Of a DNA stretch of 64,000 nucleotides, positions 36,257 through 44,608 are shown piece after piece (the first letter of the stretch is position 1; the number at the start of each line of letters is the position of its first letter). The DNA lies in assembly GCF_005116505.1 (NCBI RefSeq), contig NZ_SWBR01000001.1, positions 1,178,001 to 1,242,000 on the forward strand. The letters run 5' to 3'. Origin of the DNA: Pedobacter polaris (GTDB lineage Bacteria > Bacteroidota > Bacteroidia > Sphingobacteriales > Sphingobacteriaceae). Both the position numbers and the translations under genes were made by a program. The notes under the pieces are model-generated. The model was given only the letters and a program-made list of their open reading frames with translations. It had not been told where the DNA came from and did no database searches.

Positions 36257-37390
36257 ATGGAAGACGCTATCCAAATGGTAGACCTAAAAGGTCAATATTT
36301 GAAAATTAAAGATGAAGTTGATGCGGCTATACAACACTGTATTGATACTACTGCATTTATCAACGGACCGCAGGTAGGCGAGTTTAAAATGAGCTTGGCG
36401 CAATATTTAAATGTTAAACATTTGATTCCGTGCGCTAATGGAACGGATGCTTTACAAATTGCCTTAATGGCCTTAGAGCTTACGCCGGGAGATGAGGTAA
36501 TTGTGCCCTCATTTACTTATGTAGCCACAACAGAAGTAATCGCTTTACTTGGTTTAGTGCCGGTAATGGTTGATGTTGATCCAAATACCTTTAACATCAC
36601 TGCAGACCTTATTAAAACCGCCATAACAGCTAAAACAAAAGTAGTGGTTCCGGTTCATCTTTTTGGGCAGAGCGCAAACATGGAAGAAATTATGGCTTTA
36701 GCCGATGAACACAATTTATGTGTAATTGAAGATAATGCACAAGCCATTGGCGCCGAATATACTTTTGCAGATGGAAGGAAAGTAAAAGCAGGTACTATTG
36801 GTCATATTGGTACAACATCATTTTTCCCATCTAAGAATTTAGGTTGTTATGGGGATGGAGGAGCTATTTGCACGAATGATGATGAATTAGGTGCCAAAAT
36901 TCAAATGATGGCTAACCATGGCCAGGTAAAAAAATATGTGCATAAATACATTGGCGTAAACTCTAGGTTAGATACCTTACAAGCTGGTATATTAAGTGTT
37001 AAACTTAAATACCTTGATCAATACTCGACAGCAAGAGGATCGGCGGCTTCTTATTACGATAAAGGATTAGCTGACCTTGATGGCATCCAAACACCTGTAA
37101 GAAATCCTCAATCGACTCATGTATTCCACCAATATACTTTGTTAGTGAAAGATGGTAAGAGAGATGAACTGAAAAAGTTTTTAGAAAGCAAGGGTATCCC
37201 AGCAATGATTTATTACCCAGTTCCTTTAAATGAACAAGAAGCATTTAAAGGAATAAGCAGAGTAATTGGCGATCTTATAGTGTCAACTGCTTTGTGCCAG
37301 TCTGTACTATCTTTGCCTATCCATACCGAAATGAAAGAAAGCGTTCAAGACTATATCATTAATGCGATTAAAGAGTTTTATGGAAGCTAA
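36257..37390 (+). CDS. wbpE: DegT/DnrJ/EryC1/StrS aminotransferase, WbpE-like
   Basis: A 377-residue PLP-dependent sugar aminotransferase. 'VDLKGQYLKIKDEVDAAI' is the start typical for WbpE/WlbC; the PLP region has 'PCANGTDALQIAL', 'VIEDNAQAIGAEY' and the Schiff-base Lys193 in 'FFPSKNLGCYGDGGAI'. In the Wbp route it puts an amino group on C3 of the 3-keto UDP-GlcNAc uronic acid, with glutamate as donor, so that 2-oxoglutarate is released. It is next to the WbpD- and WbpB-like genes, which cooperate with it. Its 3' end overlaps the WbpD start by 11 bp. Confidence 0.93.
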   Translation: MEDAIQMVDLKGQYLKIKDEVDAAIQHCIDTTAFINGPQVGEFKMSLAQYLNVKHLIPCANGTDALQIALMALELTPGDEVIVPSFTYVATTEVIALLGLVPVMVDVDPNTFNITADLIKTAITAKTKVVVPVHLFGQSANMEEIMALADEHNLCVIEDNAQAIGAEYTFADGRKVKAGTIGHIGTTSFFPSKNLGCYGDGGAICTNDDELGAKIQMMANHGQVKKYVHKYIGVNSRLDTLQAGILSVKLKYLDQYSTARGSAASYYDKGLADLDGIQTPVRNPQSTHVFHQYTLLVKDGKRDELKKFLESKGIPAMIYYPVPLNEQEAFKGISRVIGDLIVSTALCQSVLSLPIHTEMKESVQDYIINAIKEFYGS

Positions 37391-37961
37391 AAATTATAAG
37401 GCACACGAAACTGCCGTGATTGACGAAGGTTGTATCATCGGAGAGGATACTAGTATCTGGCATTTTTCTCATATTATGCCAAACAGTAAAATTGGTGAAA
37501 AATGTAACATTGGTCAAAATGTAGTAATTTCATCAGGTGTAACATTAGGAAAAAATGTAAAAGTGCAAAATAATGTTTCTATTTATACAGGAGTAATTTG
37601 TGATGATGATGTATTTCTAGGGCCATCAATGGTATTCACAAATGTAATTAATCCTAGGAGTGCGATCAATCGTAAAGATCAATATGCAAAAACGCATGTG
37701 GGTAAAGGCGCTTCCATTGGTGCAAATGCGACTATTGTTTGTGGCAATGATATCGGAGAATATGCTTTTATTGGAGCTGGAGCTGTAGTGACGAAAACAA
37801 TACCGGCCTTTGCCTTAGTTGTTGGTAATCCAGCCAAACAGTTGGGTTGGGTAAGTGAGTATGGACATCGTTTAGAATTTAATGCAGAAGGAATTGCGGT
37901 TTGCACAGAGAGTAAACAAGAATATAAATTAGAAAGTAATGCGGTTAAAAGGATTAAATAA
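37380..37961 (+). CDS. wbpD: Left-handed beta-helix N-acetyltransferase, WbpD-like
   Basis: A 193-residue acyltransferase composed of hexapeptide repeats: 'TSIWHFSHIMPNSKIGEK', 'VKVQNNVSIYTGVICDDD', 'FLGPSMVFTNVINPRS' and 'GANATIVCGNDIGEYAF' are the family blocks of WbpD/WlbB. It acetylates the new 3-amino group to give UDP-GlcNAc(3NAc)A. The chosen ATG at 37380 gives a normal WbpD start, 'MEAKNYKAHETAVIDEGC'; an ATG at 37362 would overlap wbpE more. It ends in a one-base overlap with the wbpB start. Confidence 0.92.
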   Translation: MEAKNYKAHETAVIDEGCIIGEDTSIWHFSHIMPNSKIGEKCNIGQNVVISSGVTLGKNVKVQNNVSIYTGVICDDDVFLGPSMVFTNVINPRSAINRKDQYAKTHVGKGASIGANATIVCGNDIGEYAFIGAGAVVTKTIPAFALVVGNPAKQLGWVSEYGHRLEFNAEGIAVCTESKQEYKLESNAVKRIK

Positions 37962-39004
37962 TGGGAAGTAATAAAAAAATAAGGTTTGCGGTAATTGGCT
38001 GCGGTCATATTGGTAAAAGACATGCTAGTATGATACAAGGGAATGAAGATTGTGAATTGGTAGCGTTATGCGATACAAGGCCAAAATCTGAATTGGGCAT
38101 AGAGGCATATACTGAGGCTACTTTATTTTCATCAGTTGATGAGCTACTTAGTTCTAATTTAGAGTTTGATGTGGTTTCAATTGCTACCCCTAATGGTTTT
38201 CATGAGGAGCAGGCTTTAAAAGCTTTAGATAGAAACTGCCACGTAGTAGTAGAAAAGCCAATGGCTTTAACAAAAGCAGGTTGCGAAAGGGTAATATTTA
38301 AAGCACTTCATAAACATAAGCAGGTCTTCTGTGTGATGCAGAATAGATATTCACCGCCTTCTGAATGGTTAAAAGGTATTTTGGAACAAGGTATTTTGGG
38401 TAAGGTTTTTATGGTGCAGATAAATTGTTACTGGAATCGTGACGATCGTTATTATAAACCTGATCCTAAAACCGGTAAACCAAGTACATGGCACGGTACA
38501 AAGACTTTAGATGGCGGTACGTTATTTACCCAATTTTCTCACTTTATAGATTTGATGTATTGGTATTTTGGTGATATTAAAAATATTAATGCGAGATTAA
38601 ACGATTTTACCCACAACAATACTACTGATTTTGAAGATTCAGGATTTGTAAATTTCGATTTCGTAGATGGAGGGATGGGTAGCTTAAATTATTCGACTTC
38701 AATTTGGGATAAAAATTTAGAAAGCTCAATTACGGTTATTGCAGAAAATGGCTCTATAAAAGTTGGAGGGCAATATATGAATGAAGTAGAGTATTGCCAT
38801 ATTAAAGGATATGATATGCCAGTTCTAAAGGAAAGTAACCCTCCAAATGATTATGGTCCCTATAAAGGCTCAGCAGCCAACCACCATTATATTTATGAAA
38901 ATATTGTTGATGTAATTAATGGCCAAGGAAATATTACTACAAATGCACTTGAGGGGTTAAAGGTTGTAGATATCATTGAAAGAATATATCACGGTGGAGA
39001 GTAA
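37961..39004 (+). CDS. wbpB: Gfo/Idh/MocA oxidoreductase, WbpB/WlbA-like
   Basis: A 347-residue NAD-dependent dehydrogenase of the Gfo/Idh/MocA fold. 'FAVIGCGHIGKRHASMI' binds the cofactor at residues 9-25, 'VVVEKPMALTKAGCE' is the conserved catalytic-Lys block, and 'QNRYSPPSEWLKGILEQ' and 'DGGTLFTQFSHFIDLMYW' are typical of WbpB/WlbA. It oxidises C3 of UDP-GlcNAc uronic acid. Characterised homologs keep NAD bound and recycle it with 2-oxoglutarate. It overlaps wbpD by one base and ends the tight wbpA-lhgO-wbpE-wbpD-wbpB group. Confidence 0.93.
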   Translation: MGSNKKIRFAVIGCGHIGKRHASMIQGNEDCELVALCDTRPKSELGIEAYTEATLFSSVDELLSSNLEFDVVSIATPNGFHEEQALKALDRNCHVVVEKPMALTKAGCERVIFKALHKHKQVFCVMQNRYSPPSEWLKGILEQGILGKVFMVQINCYWNRDDRYYKPDPKTGKPSTWHGTKTLDGGTLFTQFSHFIDLMYWYFGDIKNINARLNDFTHNNTTDFEDSGFVNFDFVDGGMGSLNYSTSIWDKNLESSITVIAENGSIKVGGQYMNEVEYCHIKGYDMPVLKESNPPNDYGPYKGSAANHHYIYENIVDVINGQGNITTNALEGLKVVDIIERIYHGGE

Positions 39005-39013
39005 GATTAACAG

Positions 39014-40294
39014 ATGGGATTAAAAATGGTAGAATATGATAAGAATATTCTAAAGTTGTTTACCGGAACAGCGATGGCGCAAGCTATATCTTTTCTAGTT
39101 ATCCCATTAATTGCAAAACAATACGGTCCGGAGCAATATGGTATATATGCAGGATTTCTTGCATCTGTGACTATTCTGAGTATTTTAACTACGGGGAAAT
39201 ACGAACTCGCTATTATGATGCCAGATAATAATGCAGAGGTAATTATCTTAATGCAATTGTGCAATTGGATTAATCTTCTTGTTTGTGGAGTAATAAGTCT
39301 TGTCATGATTTTTTCGCCACTATCTTCTTTAAATTGGGTATTTGGAATCGAACTAAAAAGCCGATTGATTTTCTTGATTATCCCTTTAGCCACCTTTCTT
39401 TTGGGGTCTTTTCAAGTATTAAATTATTGGTTTGTAAGAGAAAAAATGTTTGCCGTACTCTCACTTAATAAGATTTTAAGGAGCTTTTTATTCGGCTTTT
39501 TTGCACTCTTTTTAGGCTTTTTTTGGCCACAAGCTATCTGGTTAGCTATGAGCCTAATGTTAAGTCATCTTTTTTCAAATCTTTTTTTGAGACAGAGAAT
39601 TAAAGGTTTTAGCTTGAGGCCTACATTATTGTTAACTGCTGAAAAACGAATGAGGTTTAAGGAAATAGGTAAGAAATATAGTAAATTTCCTACCTATATT
39701 TTGCCTGCAGAATTGATGAATGTTATATGTGCTCAATTACCTGTATTTGTTTTTTTGTGGGCTTTTAATCCTAAAGAATCCGGTTACTTCTCGTTTATTC
39801 TAACTTTGTTAAATATACCTATTTCTCTGCTTGCTGGAGCCATTCTTGATGTTTTTAAAGAAAGAGCTTCAAAAGATTATAGAGAGACTGGAAGTTGTAG
39901 GAAAGCGTATATGAGTACATTTAAGAAAATGTTAATGATTTCGATATTTCCTTTTATTTTGCTCTATTTTTTTGGTAATGATGTAATTGTTTTATTGTTT
40001 GGGGATCAATGGGCCCCTGCTGGAAAATTTCTAAATATTTTACTTTTAATGTTTTTTTTTAAGTTCATATCAAGTCCTCTGAGTTTTATTTTTTACATCG
40101 TTAATAGGCAAAAAGAAGATTTTATATGGCATATTTATATTCTGGCTACCACTTTACTTGTCCTATATATTGGGGCAGTAATTTATAAAGATATATTTAT
40201 TACCGTTAAACTTTATAGCATTAATTTTTCAATAATTTATCTTATTTATTTAGTGCGATCATTTCAGCTCTCAAAACAAAAATCGACGATATGA
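39014..40294 (+). CDS. wzx: Wzx-like oligosaccharide flippase
   Basis: A 426-residue polytopic membrane protein of the polysaccharide-transporter family, with about 12 hydrophobic helices, starting 'KLFTGTAMAQAISFLVIPLI' with the typical N-terminal helix of Wzx. 'QYGPEQYGIYAGFLASVTI' is the following conserved segment. It should move the lipid-linked repeat unit to the periplasmic face. It follows wbpB by 9 bp and overlaps the next gene by 4 bp. An internal ATG at 39026 is an alternative start. The DNA here is noticeably more AT-rich than the housekeeping genes. Confidence 0.88.
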   Translation: MGLKMVEYDKNILKLFTGTAMAQAISFLVIPLIAKQYGPEQYGIYAGFLASVTILSILTTGKYELAIMMPDNNAEVIILMQLCNWINLLVCGVISLVMIFSPLSSLNWVFGIELKSRLIFLIIPLATFLLGSFQVLNYWFVREKMFAVLSLNKILRSFLFGFFALFLGFFWPQAIWLAMSLMLSHLFSNLFLRQRIKGFSLRPTLLLTAEKRMRFKEIGKKYSKFPTYILPAELMNVICAQLPVFVFLWAFNPKESGYFSFILTLLNIPISLLAGAILDVFKERASKDYRETGSCRKAYMSTFKKMLMISIFPFILLYFFGNDVIVLLFGDQWAPAGKFLNILLLMFFFKFISSPLSFIFYIVNRQKEDFIWHIYILATTLLVLYIGAVIYKDIFITVKLYSINFSIIYLIYLVRSFQLSKQKSTI

Positions 40295-40926
40295 GCTTCA
40301 TAAAAAAAACAGTCAAGGGAATTTACTGGGGAATTATCAAGTTTATCCCATTTACTCGATGCATATATGAAACGAGGAATACCCAAACTCCTATTAACTT
40401 TAGATATCTTTTTTTTCAAAAGGTTTTAGGATTTAATAGAGGTGCATACTGGCAAGTACACTTTACAAGTATTATCACATACCCACTGAATGTGGTTGCT
40501 GGAATTGAAACATCTCCTGGGATGATGCCGGGATGCTATATTCAAGGAATGGGAAAAGTATTTATTGGAGATTATACTCAGCTCGCCGCGAATGTGGGTA
40601 TTATAAGTAGTAATCATGATCTTTATGATACATCTAAACACGAAGAAAGTACGGTAAGGATTGGAAAATATTGTTGGATAGGAATGAACTGTGTTATTCT
40701 TCCTAAAGTTGAATTGGGAGATTTTACAATTGTAGGCGCCGGTTCAGTGGTCACCAAGTCTTTCCCTGATGGATATTGTGTAATTGCAGGTAATCCAGCC
40801 AAAGTTATTAAATTGTTAGATAAAGATAAATGTATAGGATATGAAAGCCCTTACAAATACAATGGTTATATCCAACACCATGAGTTTGAAAAATTTAAGC
40901 GAGAGAAGCTTAGAATTTTTGAGTAA
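40291..40926 (+). CDS. LbetaH-type acyltransferase (first of two extra copies)
   Basis: A 211-residue protein with an N-terminal part of about 60 residues and a C-terminal hexapeptide-repeat fold: 'GMGKVFIGDYTQLAANVGI', 'VRIGKYCWIGMNCVILPKV' and 'VGAGSVVTKSFPDGYCVIA', ending in the usual 'GNPAKVIK'. The fold is that of sugar O-acetyltransferases (WcaF or NodL-like). 'ISSNHDLYD' has the catalytic His typical of the group. It probably acetylates a sugar of the polymer, but which one cannot be seen. It overlaps the flippase gene by 4 bp (ATGA). Confidence 0.82.
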   Translation: MSFIKKTVKGIYWGIIKFIPFTRCIYETRNTQTPINFRYLFFQKVLGFNRGAYWQVHFTSIITYPLNVVAGIETSPGMMPGCYIQGMGKVFIGDYTQLAANVGIISSNHDLYDTSKHEESTVRIGKYCWIGMNCVILPKVELGDFTIVGAGSVVTKSFPDGYCVIAGNPAKVIKLLDKDKCIGYESPYKYNGYIQHHEFEKFKREKLRIFE

Positions 40927-40966
40927 GATTAGCATTTTATACCACTAAAATATTGTATTATTATAT

Positions 40967-42037
40967 ATGAAAATTTGCACAATCATTGGCGCTCGCCCAC
41001 AATTTATAAAAGCTGCCGTCGTATCAAGAGTAATTGAAGAAACAGAAGGTGTGAGTGAAACCTTAATTCATACTGGCCAACATTTTGATGCAAATATGTC
41101 GGATGTATTTTTCGAGGAGTTAAACATTCGTAAACCTGATCATCAGTTAAAAATTGGTGGCGGAACGCATGGGCAGAATACCGGCCGCATGATTGAAGCA
41201 ATCGAGGCAGTATTGATAAGAGAAAAACCAGATTGGGTTTTAGTATATGGCGATACGGATTCTACCTTAGCAGGTACACTGGCGGCTGTTAAACTTCATA
41301 TTCCAATTGCGCATGTCGAAGCTGGATTAAGATCATATAACAGACGTATGCCTGAAGAAATTAATCGGGTGCTTACCGATCACGCTGCAAATTTATTATT
41401 TGCACCAACAGATACTGCTGTACACAATCTAAACATTGAGGGCATAGATTCGGCTAAAGTTCATCAAGTTGGAGATGTAATGTACGACGCGACTTTATAT
41501 TATCGTAAAAGTGCAAAACGACCTTCCTCAATCGGAGTAATAGCAGAAGGTTTTATTTTATGTACTATCCATAGGGCAGAGAATACGGATGATTTAAGTA
41601 GATTAACACGCATTTTGGATGGATTAAATGTAATAGCCAAAGAGCACACCATAATTTTACCTGTTCATCCAAGAACTGCTGGCGTAATTAAGAAAATGCC
41701 ATCATTACAATTAAATAAGAACATTAAAATAATAGACCCTGTAGGCTTCTTAGAGATGCACTGGCTATTGCAAAAATGTTCAGTAGTAATGACAGATAGT
41801 GGCGGAGTTCAAAAGGAAGCTTTCTTTCACCGCAAACCGTGTATTACACTCAGAGACGAAACCGAATGGGTAGAGTTGGTAGATGCAGGAGTAAATATAT
41901 TAGCCGCACCAGGCACCGCAGATATTGTTGCAGCCTTAAAATCAATGATAGGATTGGAAATTGATGAAAAGCTAAATCTATATGGTGATGGGCAGACTGG
42001 TAAGAGATTACTTGAAATAATTATGGTTAACAAATAA
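40967..42037 (+). CDS. wbpI: UDP-GlcNAc 2-epimerase family, WbpI-like
   Basis: A 356-residue GT-B-fold non-hydrolysing 2-epimerase. 'KICTIIGARPQFIKAAV' is the usual start, followed by 'IHTGQHFDANMSDVFFEEL', 'VYGDTDSTLAG', 'HVEAGLRSYNRRMPEEINR' and 'VMTDSGGVQKEAFF'. Family members are WecB and WbpI. Because all other Wbp enzymes are here, I favour WbpI, which epimerises C2 of UDP-GlcNAc(3NAc)A to UDP-ManNAc(3NAc)A. WecB cannot be excluded by eye. It has a 40-bp gap from the acyltransferase and leads into the hisH-like gene. Confidence 0.88.
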   Translation: MKICTIIGARPQFIKAAVVSRVIEETEGVSETLIHTGQHFDANMSDVFFEELNIRKPDHQLKIGGGTHGQNTGRMIEAIEAVLIREKPDWVLVYGDTDSTLAGTLAAVKLHIPIAHVEAGLRSYNRRMPEEINRVLTDHAANLLFAPTDTAVHNLNIEGIDSAKVHQVGDVMYDATLYYRKSAKRPSSIGVIAEGFILCTIHRAENTDDLSRLTRILDGLNVIAKEHTIILPVHPRTAGVIKKMPSLQLNKNIKIIDPVGFLEMHWLLQKCSVVMTDSGGVQKEAFFHRKPCITLRDETEWVELVDAGVNILAAPGTADIVAALKSMIGLEIDEKLNLYGDGQTGKRLLEIIMVNK

Positions 42038-42064
42038 TTGATTACTTTTGCAGCGTAGTGTAGA

Positions 42065-42688
42065 ATGAAAGAAACAAAAATATATATACCAAATCTATCG
42101 CTTGGTAATACGAAGTCAGTTGTGAATATGATTAATCGCCTCGGCGGTGAAGTGATCATAGCAAATACACCGGATGAATTATTAAATGCAAAGAAAATCA
42201 TCCTGCCAGGAGTAGGTTCTTTCGATGTTGGCATGCGAGAATTAAAAGATGGAGGGTGGATTGAGGCGTTAAATAAATTAGTTCTTCAAGATAAGGTGCC
42301 AATATTGGGTATCTGTTTGGGCATGCAATTCTTTTTCGATGAGAGTGAAGAGGGCATATTACCTGGACTTAGTTGGATTCCAGGGAAATTGGAGCGATTT
42401 GTTTCTAATGAACAAAACCCCATAAAGGTTCCCCATATGGGATGGAATGCTGTAAAAGTGAATAAAGCTGATGGGTTAATTCCTCAGCAAGAAGAAGAGT
42501 TAAGGTATTATTTTGTACATTCTTATCATGCCGTTTGTGCAAATAGCGATCATGTAATTGCAACTGCTTACCACGGATCTGATGTTACTGCCGCAGTTCA
42601 AAATGATAATATTTATGGTTTCCAGTTTCATCCCGAAAAAAGTCATCGGTTTGGAATGGATTTGTTAAAAAATTTTTTATCGGTTTAA
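42065..42688 (+). CDS. hisH: HisH-like glutaminase subunit for the acetamidino reaction
   Basis: A 207-residue class-I glutamine amidotransferase. Catalytic Cys84 is in 'LGICLGMQFF', and His189 and Glu191 are in 'FQFHPEK', so the triad is complete. 'LPGVGSFDVGM' is the oxyanion-side block. It is HisH-like but it stands with a HisF-like gene and a WbpG-type amidotransferase and no other his gene, as in the Pseudomonas aeruginosa O-antigen cluster, where the pair supplies ammonia to WbpG. It abuts the HisF-like gene with no gap. Confidence 0.9.
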   Translation: MKETKIYIPNLSLGNTKSVVNMINRLGGEVIIANTPDELLNAKKIILPGVGSFDVGMRELKDGGWIEALNKLVLQDKVPILGICLGMQFFFDESEEGILPGLSWIPGKLERFVSNEQNPIKVPHMGWNAVKVNKADGLIPQQEEELRYYFVHSYHAVCANSDHVIATAYHGSDVTAAVQNDNIYGFQFHPEKSHRFGMDLLKNFLSV

Positions 42689-43456
42689 ATGCTTAAACAT
42701 AGAGTAATTCCTGCATTATTACTAAACCAACATGGTGGTCTTGTAAAAACTACAAAATTTACTAATCCTAAATATATTGGAGACCCACTTAATGCAATCA
42801 GGATTTTTAATACAAAAGAAGTTGATGAGTTAATGGTGCTGGATATTGAGGCAAGCAAATTGCAGCGTGAACCTAACTATGCTTTAATTGAACAATTTGC
42901 GGGCGAATGCTTTATGCCACTATGCTATGGCGGTGGCATTCGAACCATTGATCAGGCCTATAAAATATTTAAATTAGGTGTAGAGAAAATTTGTTTACAA
43001 ACAGCAGTTCTTGAAAATCTGCAATTAGTAAGAGATTTAGTTGATCGTTTTGGTAGCTCTGCAATTGTTGTTTCAGTTGATGTAAAAAAAGATTGGCTAC
43101 AACGACCTAAACTTTTTAAATCTTCCAATCATCAAAACAGTTCATCAAATTGGTTAACCTTTATAAGAGATGCAGTGGATGCTGGAGCAGGAGAGATTTT
43201 GTTAAATGCTGTTGACAAAGATGGAACATTACTAGGGCCTGATTTAGTAATAATCGAACAAGCGAGTAAAGAAATATCAGCACCTTTAATAGCTCTAGGG
43301 GGAATAGCTAGCTTAAAAGACATAAAACAGGCCGTAGAGGCAGGTGCAAGTGCGGTAGCAGCAGGAGCTTTCTTTGTGTTTCATGGACCTCATAGAGCGG
43401 TATTGATTACCTATCCGCAATATCAAGAATTACTAACTTTATTTAATACAAAATAA
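42689..43456 (+). CDS. hisF: HisF-like paralog without catalytic Asp11
   Basis: A 255-residue TIM-barrel protein related to HisF. It starts 'MLKHRVIPALLLNQHGG' where canonical HisF has a 'CLDVKDG'-type strand; the catalytic Asp11 of the cyclase is therefore Leu11. The Asp130-type residue seems kept in 'VVSVDVKKDW', and the late phosphate-binding blocks 'ALGGIASLKDI' and 'GASAVAAGAFFVF' are intact. It presumably serves as an ammonia channel with the HisH-like subunit and WbpG and does not make imidazole glycerol phosphate. It ends 5 bp before wbpG. Confidence 0.88.
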   Translation: MLKHRVIPALLLNQHGGLVKTTKFTNPKYIGDPLNAIRIFNTKEVDELMVLDIEASKLQREPNYALIEQFAGECFMPLCYGGGIRTIDQAYKIFKLGVEKICLQTAVLENLQLVRDLVDRFGSSAIVVSVDVKKDWLQRPKLFKSSNHQNSSSNWLTFIRDAVDAGAGEILLNAVDKDGTLLGPDLVIIEQASKEISAPLIALGGIASLKDIKQAVEAGASAVAAGAFFVFHGPHRAVLITYPQYQELLTLFNTK

Positions 43457-43461
43457 CAAAT

Positions 43462-44580
43462 ATGGCAAGAGCTTACGAAATATGTACAAGATGTGTGATG
43501 GATACTTCAGACCCTGCAATTGTATTTGATGAACAAGGAGTGTGTAATCATTGTCATACACATGATCTACAAATTCAAAGAAAGGTAGTTTCAGGTGAAG
43601 AGGGAGAAAAAAAGCTTGAAGAGATAGTAGCTAAAATTAAAGAGCAAAATAAAAATAATGACTACGATTGCGTAATAGGAGTTAGCGGTGGGGTAGATAG
43701 TACATATGTGGCATATAAAGTTAAACAGCTAGGCTTACGTCCATTAGCTGTACACCTCGATAATGGCTGGGATTCTGAGTTGGCCATTAAAAATGTTGAA
43801 AATATTTGTAGAAAATTAGAAATCGATTTGCATACCATTGTATTGGATTGGAATGAATTTAGAGATCTTCAAATTGCATTTTTGAAAGCTTCTACACCTG
43901 ATTCTGAAATTCCTAGCGACCATGCTATTGTGGTTTCGATGCTTAAAACTGCTAAGATGATTAATGTAGGTCATATTCTTACTGGTTATAATGTGAAAAC
44001 TGAAACACACTTGCCAGCAGAATGGTCACAAGGTCACTTCGATTGGGGATACATTAAGAATATTCACAAACAATTTGGTAAGGTTAAATTGAAAACTTTT
44101 CCTCATTTAAATCTGATGCACTTCCTTTTTCCTCCATATAGTAAGAAATTTATTAATATACTTGATTATATAGATTTTTCTAAAAAAGACGCAATGCCAA
44201 TTTTAGAAAAGGAAATTGGATGGAGGTATTATGGTGGAAAACATTACGAATCAATCTATACTAGATGGTTTCAGGGATATTGGTTACCCACAAAATTTGG
44301 ATATGATAAACGTAGGTCTCACTTATCAAGTGTAGTATGCTCGGGAGAAATGACAAGAGAAGAGGCGCTAGAAGAATTAAAAAAATCTACCTATCCCGAA
44401 GAATTGCAAAAAGAAGACACCGCATACGTTTTAAAGAAATTTGATTTAACGAAAGATCAATTAGATGAAATTATGAATTTGCCCAAAAAATCATATTGGG
44501 ATTATGCTCCATATGGTAGAATTTATAGAACATTACTATATCGCGTTCTGAGGAAAATGTATAGATCATTTAAAAAGTAA
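43462..44580 (+). CDS. wbpG: N-acetyl sugar amidotransferase, WbpG-like
   Basis: A 372-residue protein with four Cys near the N-terminus (Cys8, Cys11, Cys28, Cys31, zinc-type pairs) and an ATP-pyrophosphatase PP-loop, 'GVSGGVDSTYVAY', with SGGVDS at residues 75-80. This architecture defines the WbpG/PseA family, which uses ammonia to turn an N-acetyl group into an acetamidino group, here presumably on UDP-ManNAc(3NAc)A. It forms a three-gene set with the HisH- and HisF-like genes. It is the most specific marker of the product sugar in this locus. Confidence 0.93.
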   Translation: MARAYEICTRCVMDTSDPAIVFDEQGVCNHCHTHDLQIQRKVVSGEEGEKKLEEIVAKIKEQNKNNDYDCVIGVSGGVDSTYVAYKVKQLGLRPLAVHLDNGWDSELAIKNVENICRKLEIDLHTIVLDWNEFRDLQIAFLKASTPDSEIPSDHAIVVSMLKTAKMINVGHILTGYNVKTETHLPAEWSQGHFDWGYIKNIHKQFGKVKLKTFPHLNLMHFLFPPYSKKFINILDYIDFSKKDAMPILEKEIGWRYYGGKHYESIYTRWFQGYWLPTKFGYDKRRSHLSSVVCSGEMTREEALEELKKSTYPEELQKEDTAYVLKKFDLTKDQLDEIMNLPKKSYWDYAPYGRIYRTLLYRVLRKMYRSFKK

Positions 44581-44608
44581 TCGCTCAATAAAAATATTAA
44601 GATACTCT

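Noticed and set aside
37362..37379. Earlier ATG for wbpD
   Set aside because: It would overlap wbpE by 29 bp and add six residues that are not typical; 37380 gives the family start.
42065..43456. Histidine biosynthesis genes hisH and hisF
   Set aside because: No other his gene is near, the HisF paralog lacks Asp11, and a WbpG-type gene follows directly; an amidotransferase role fits better.
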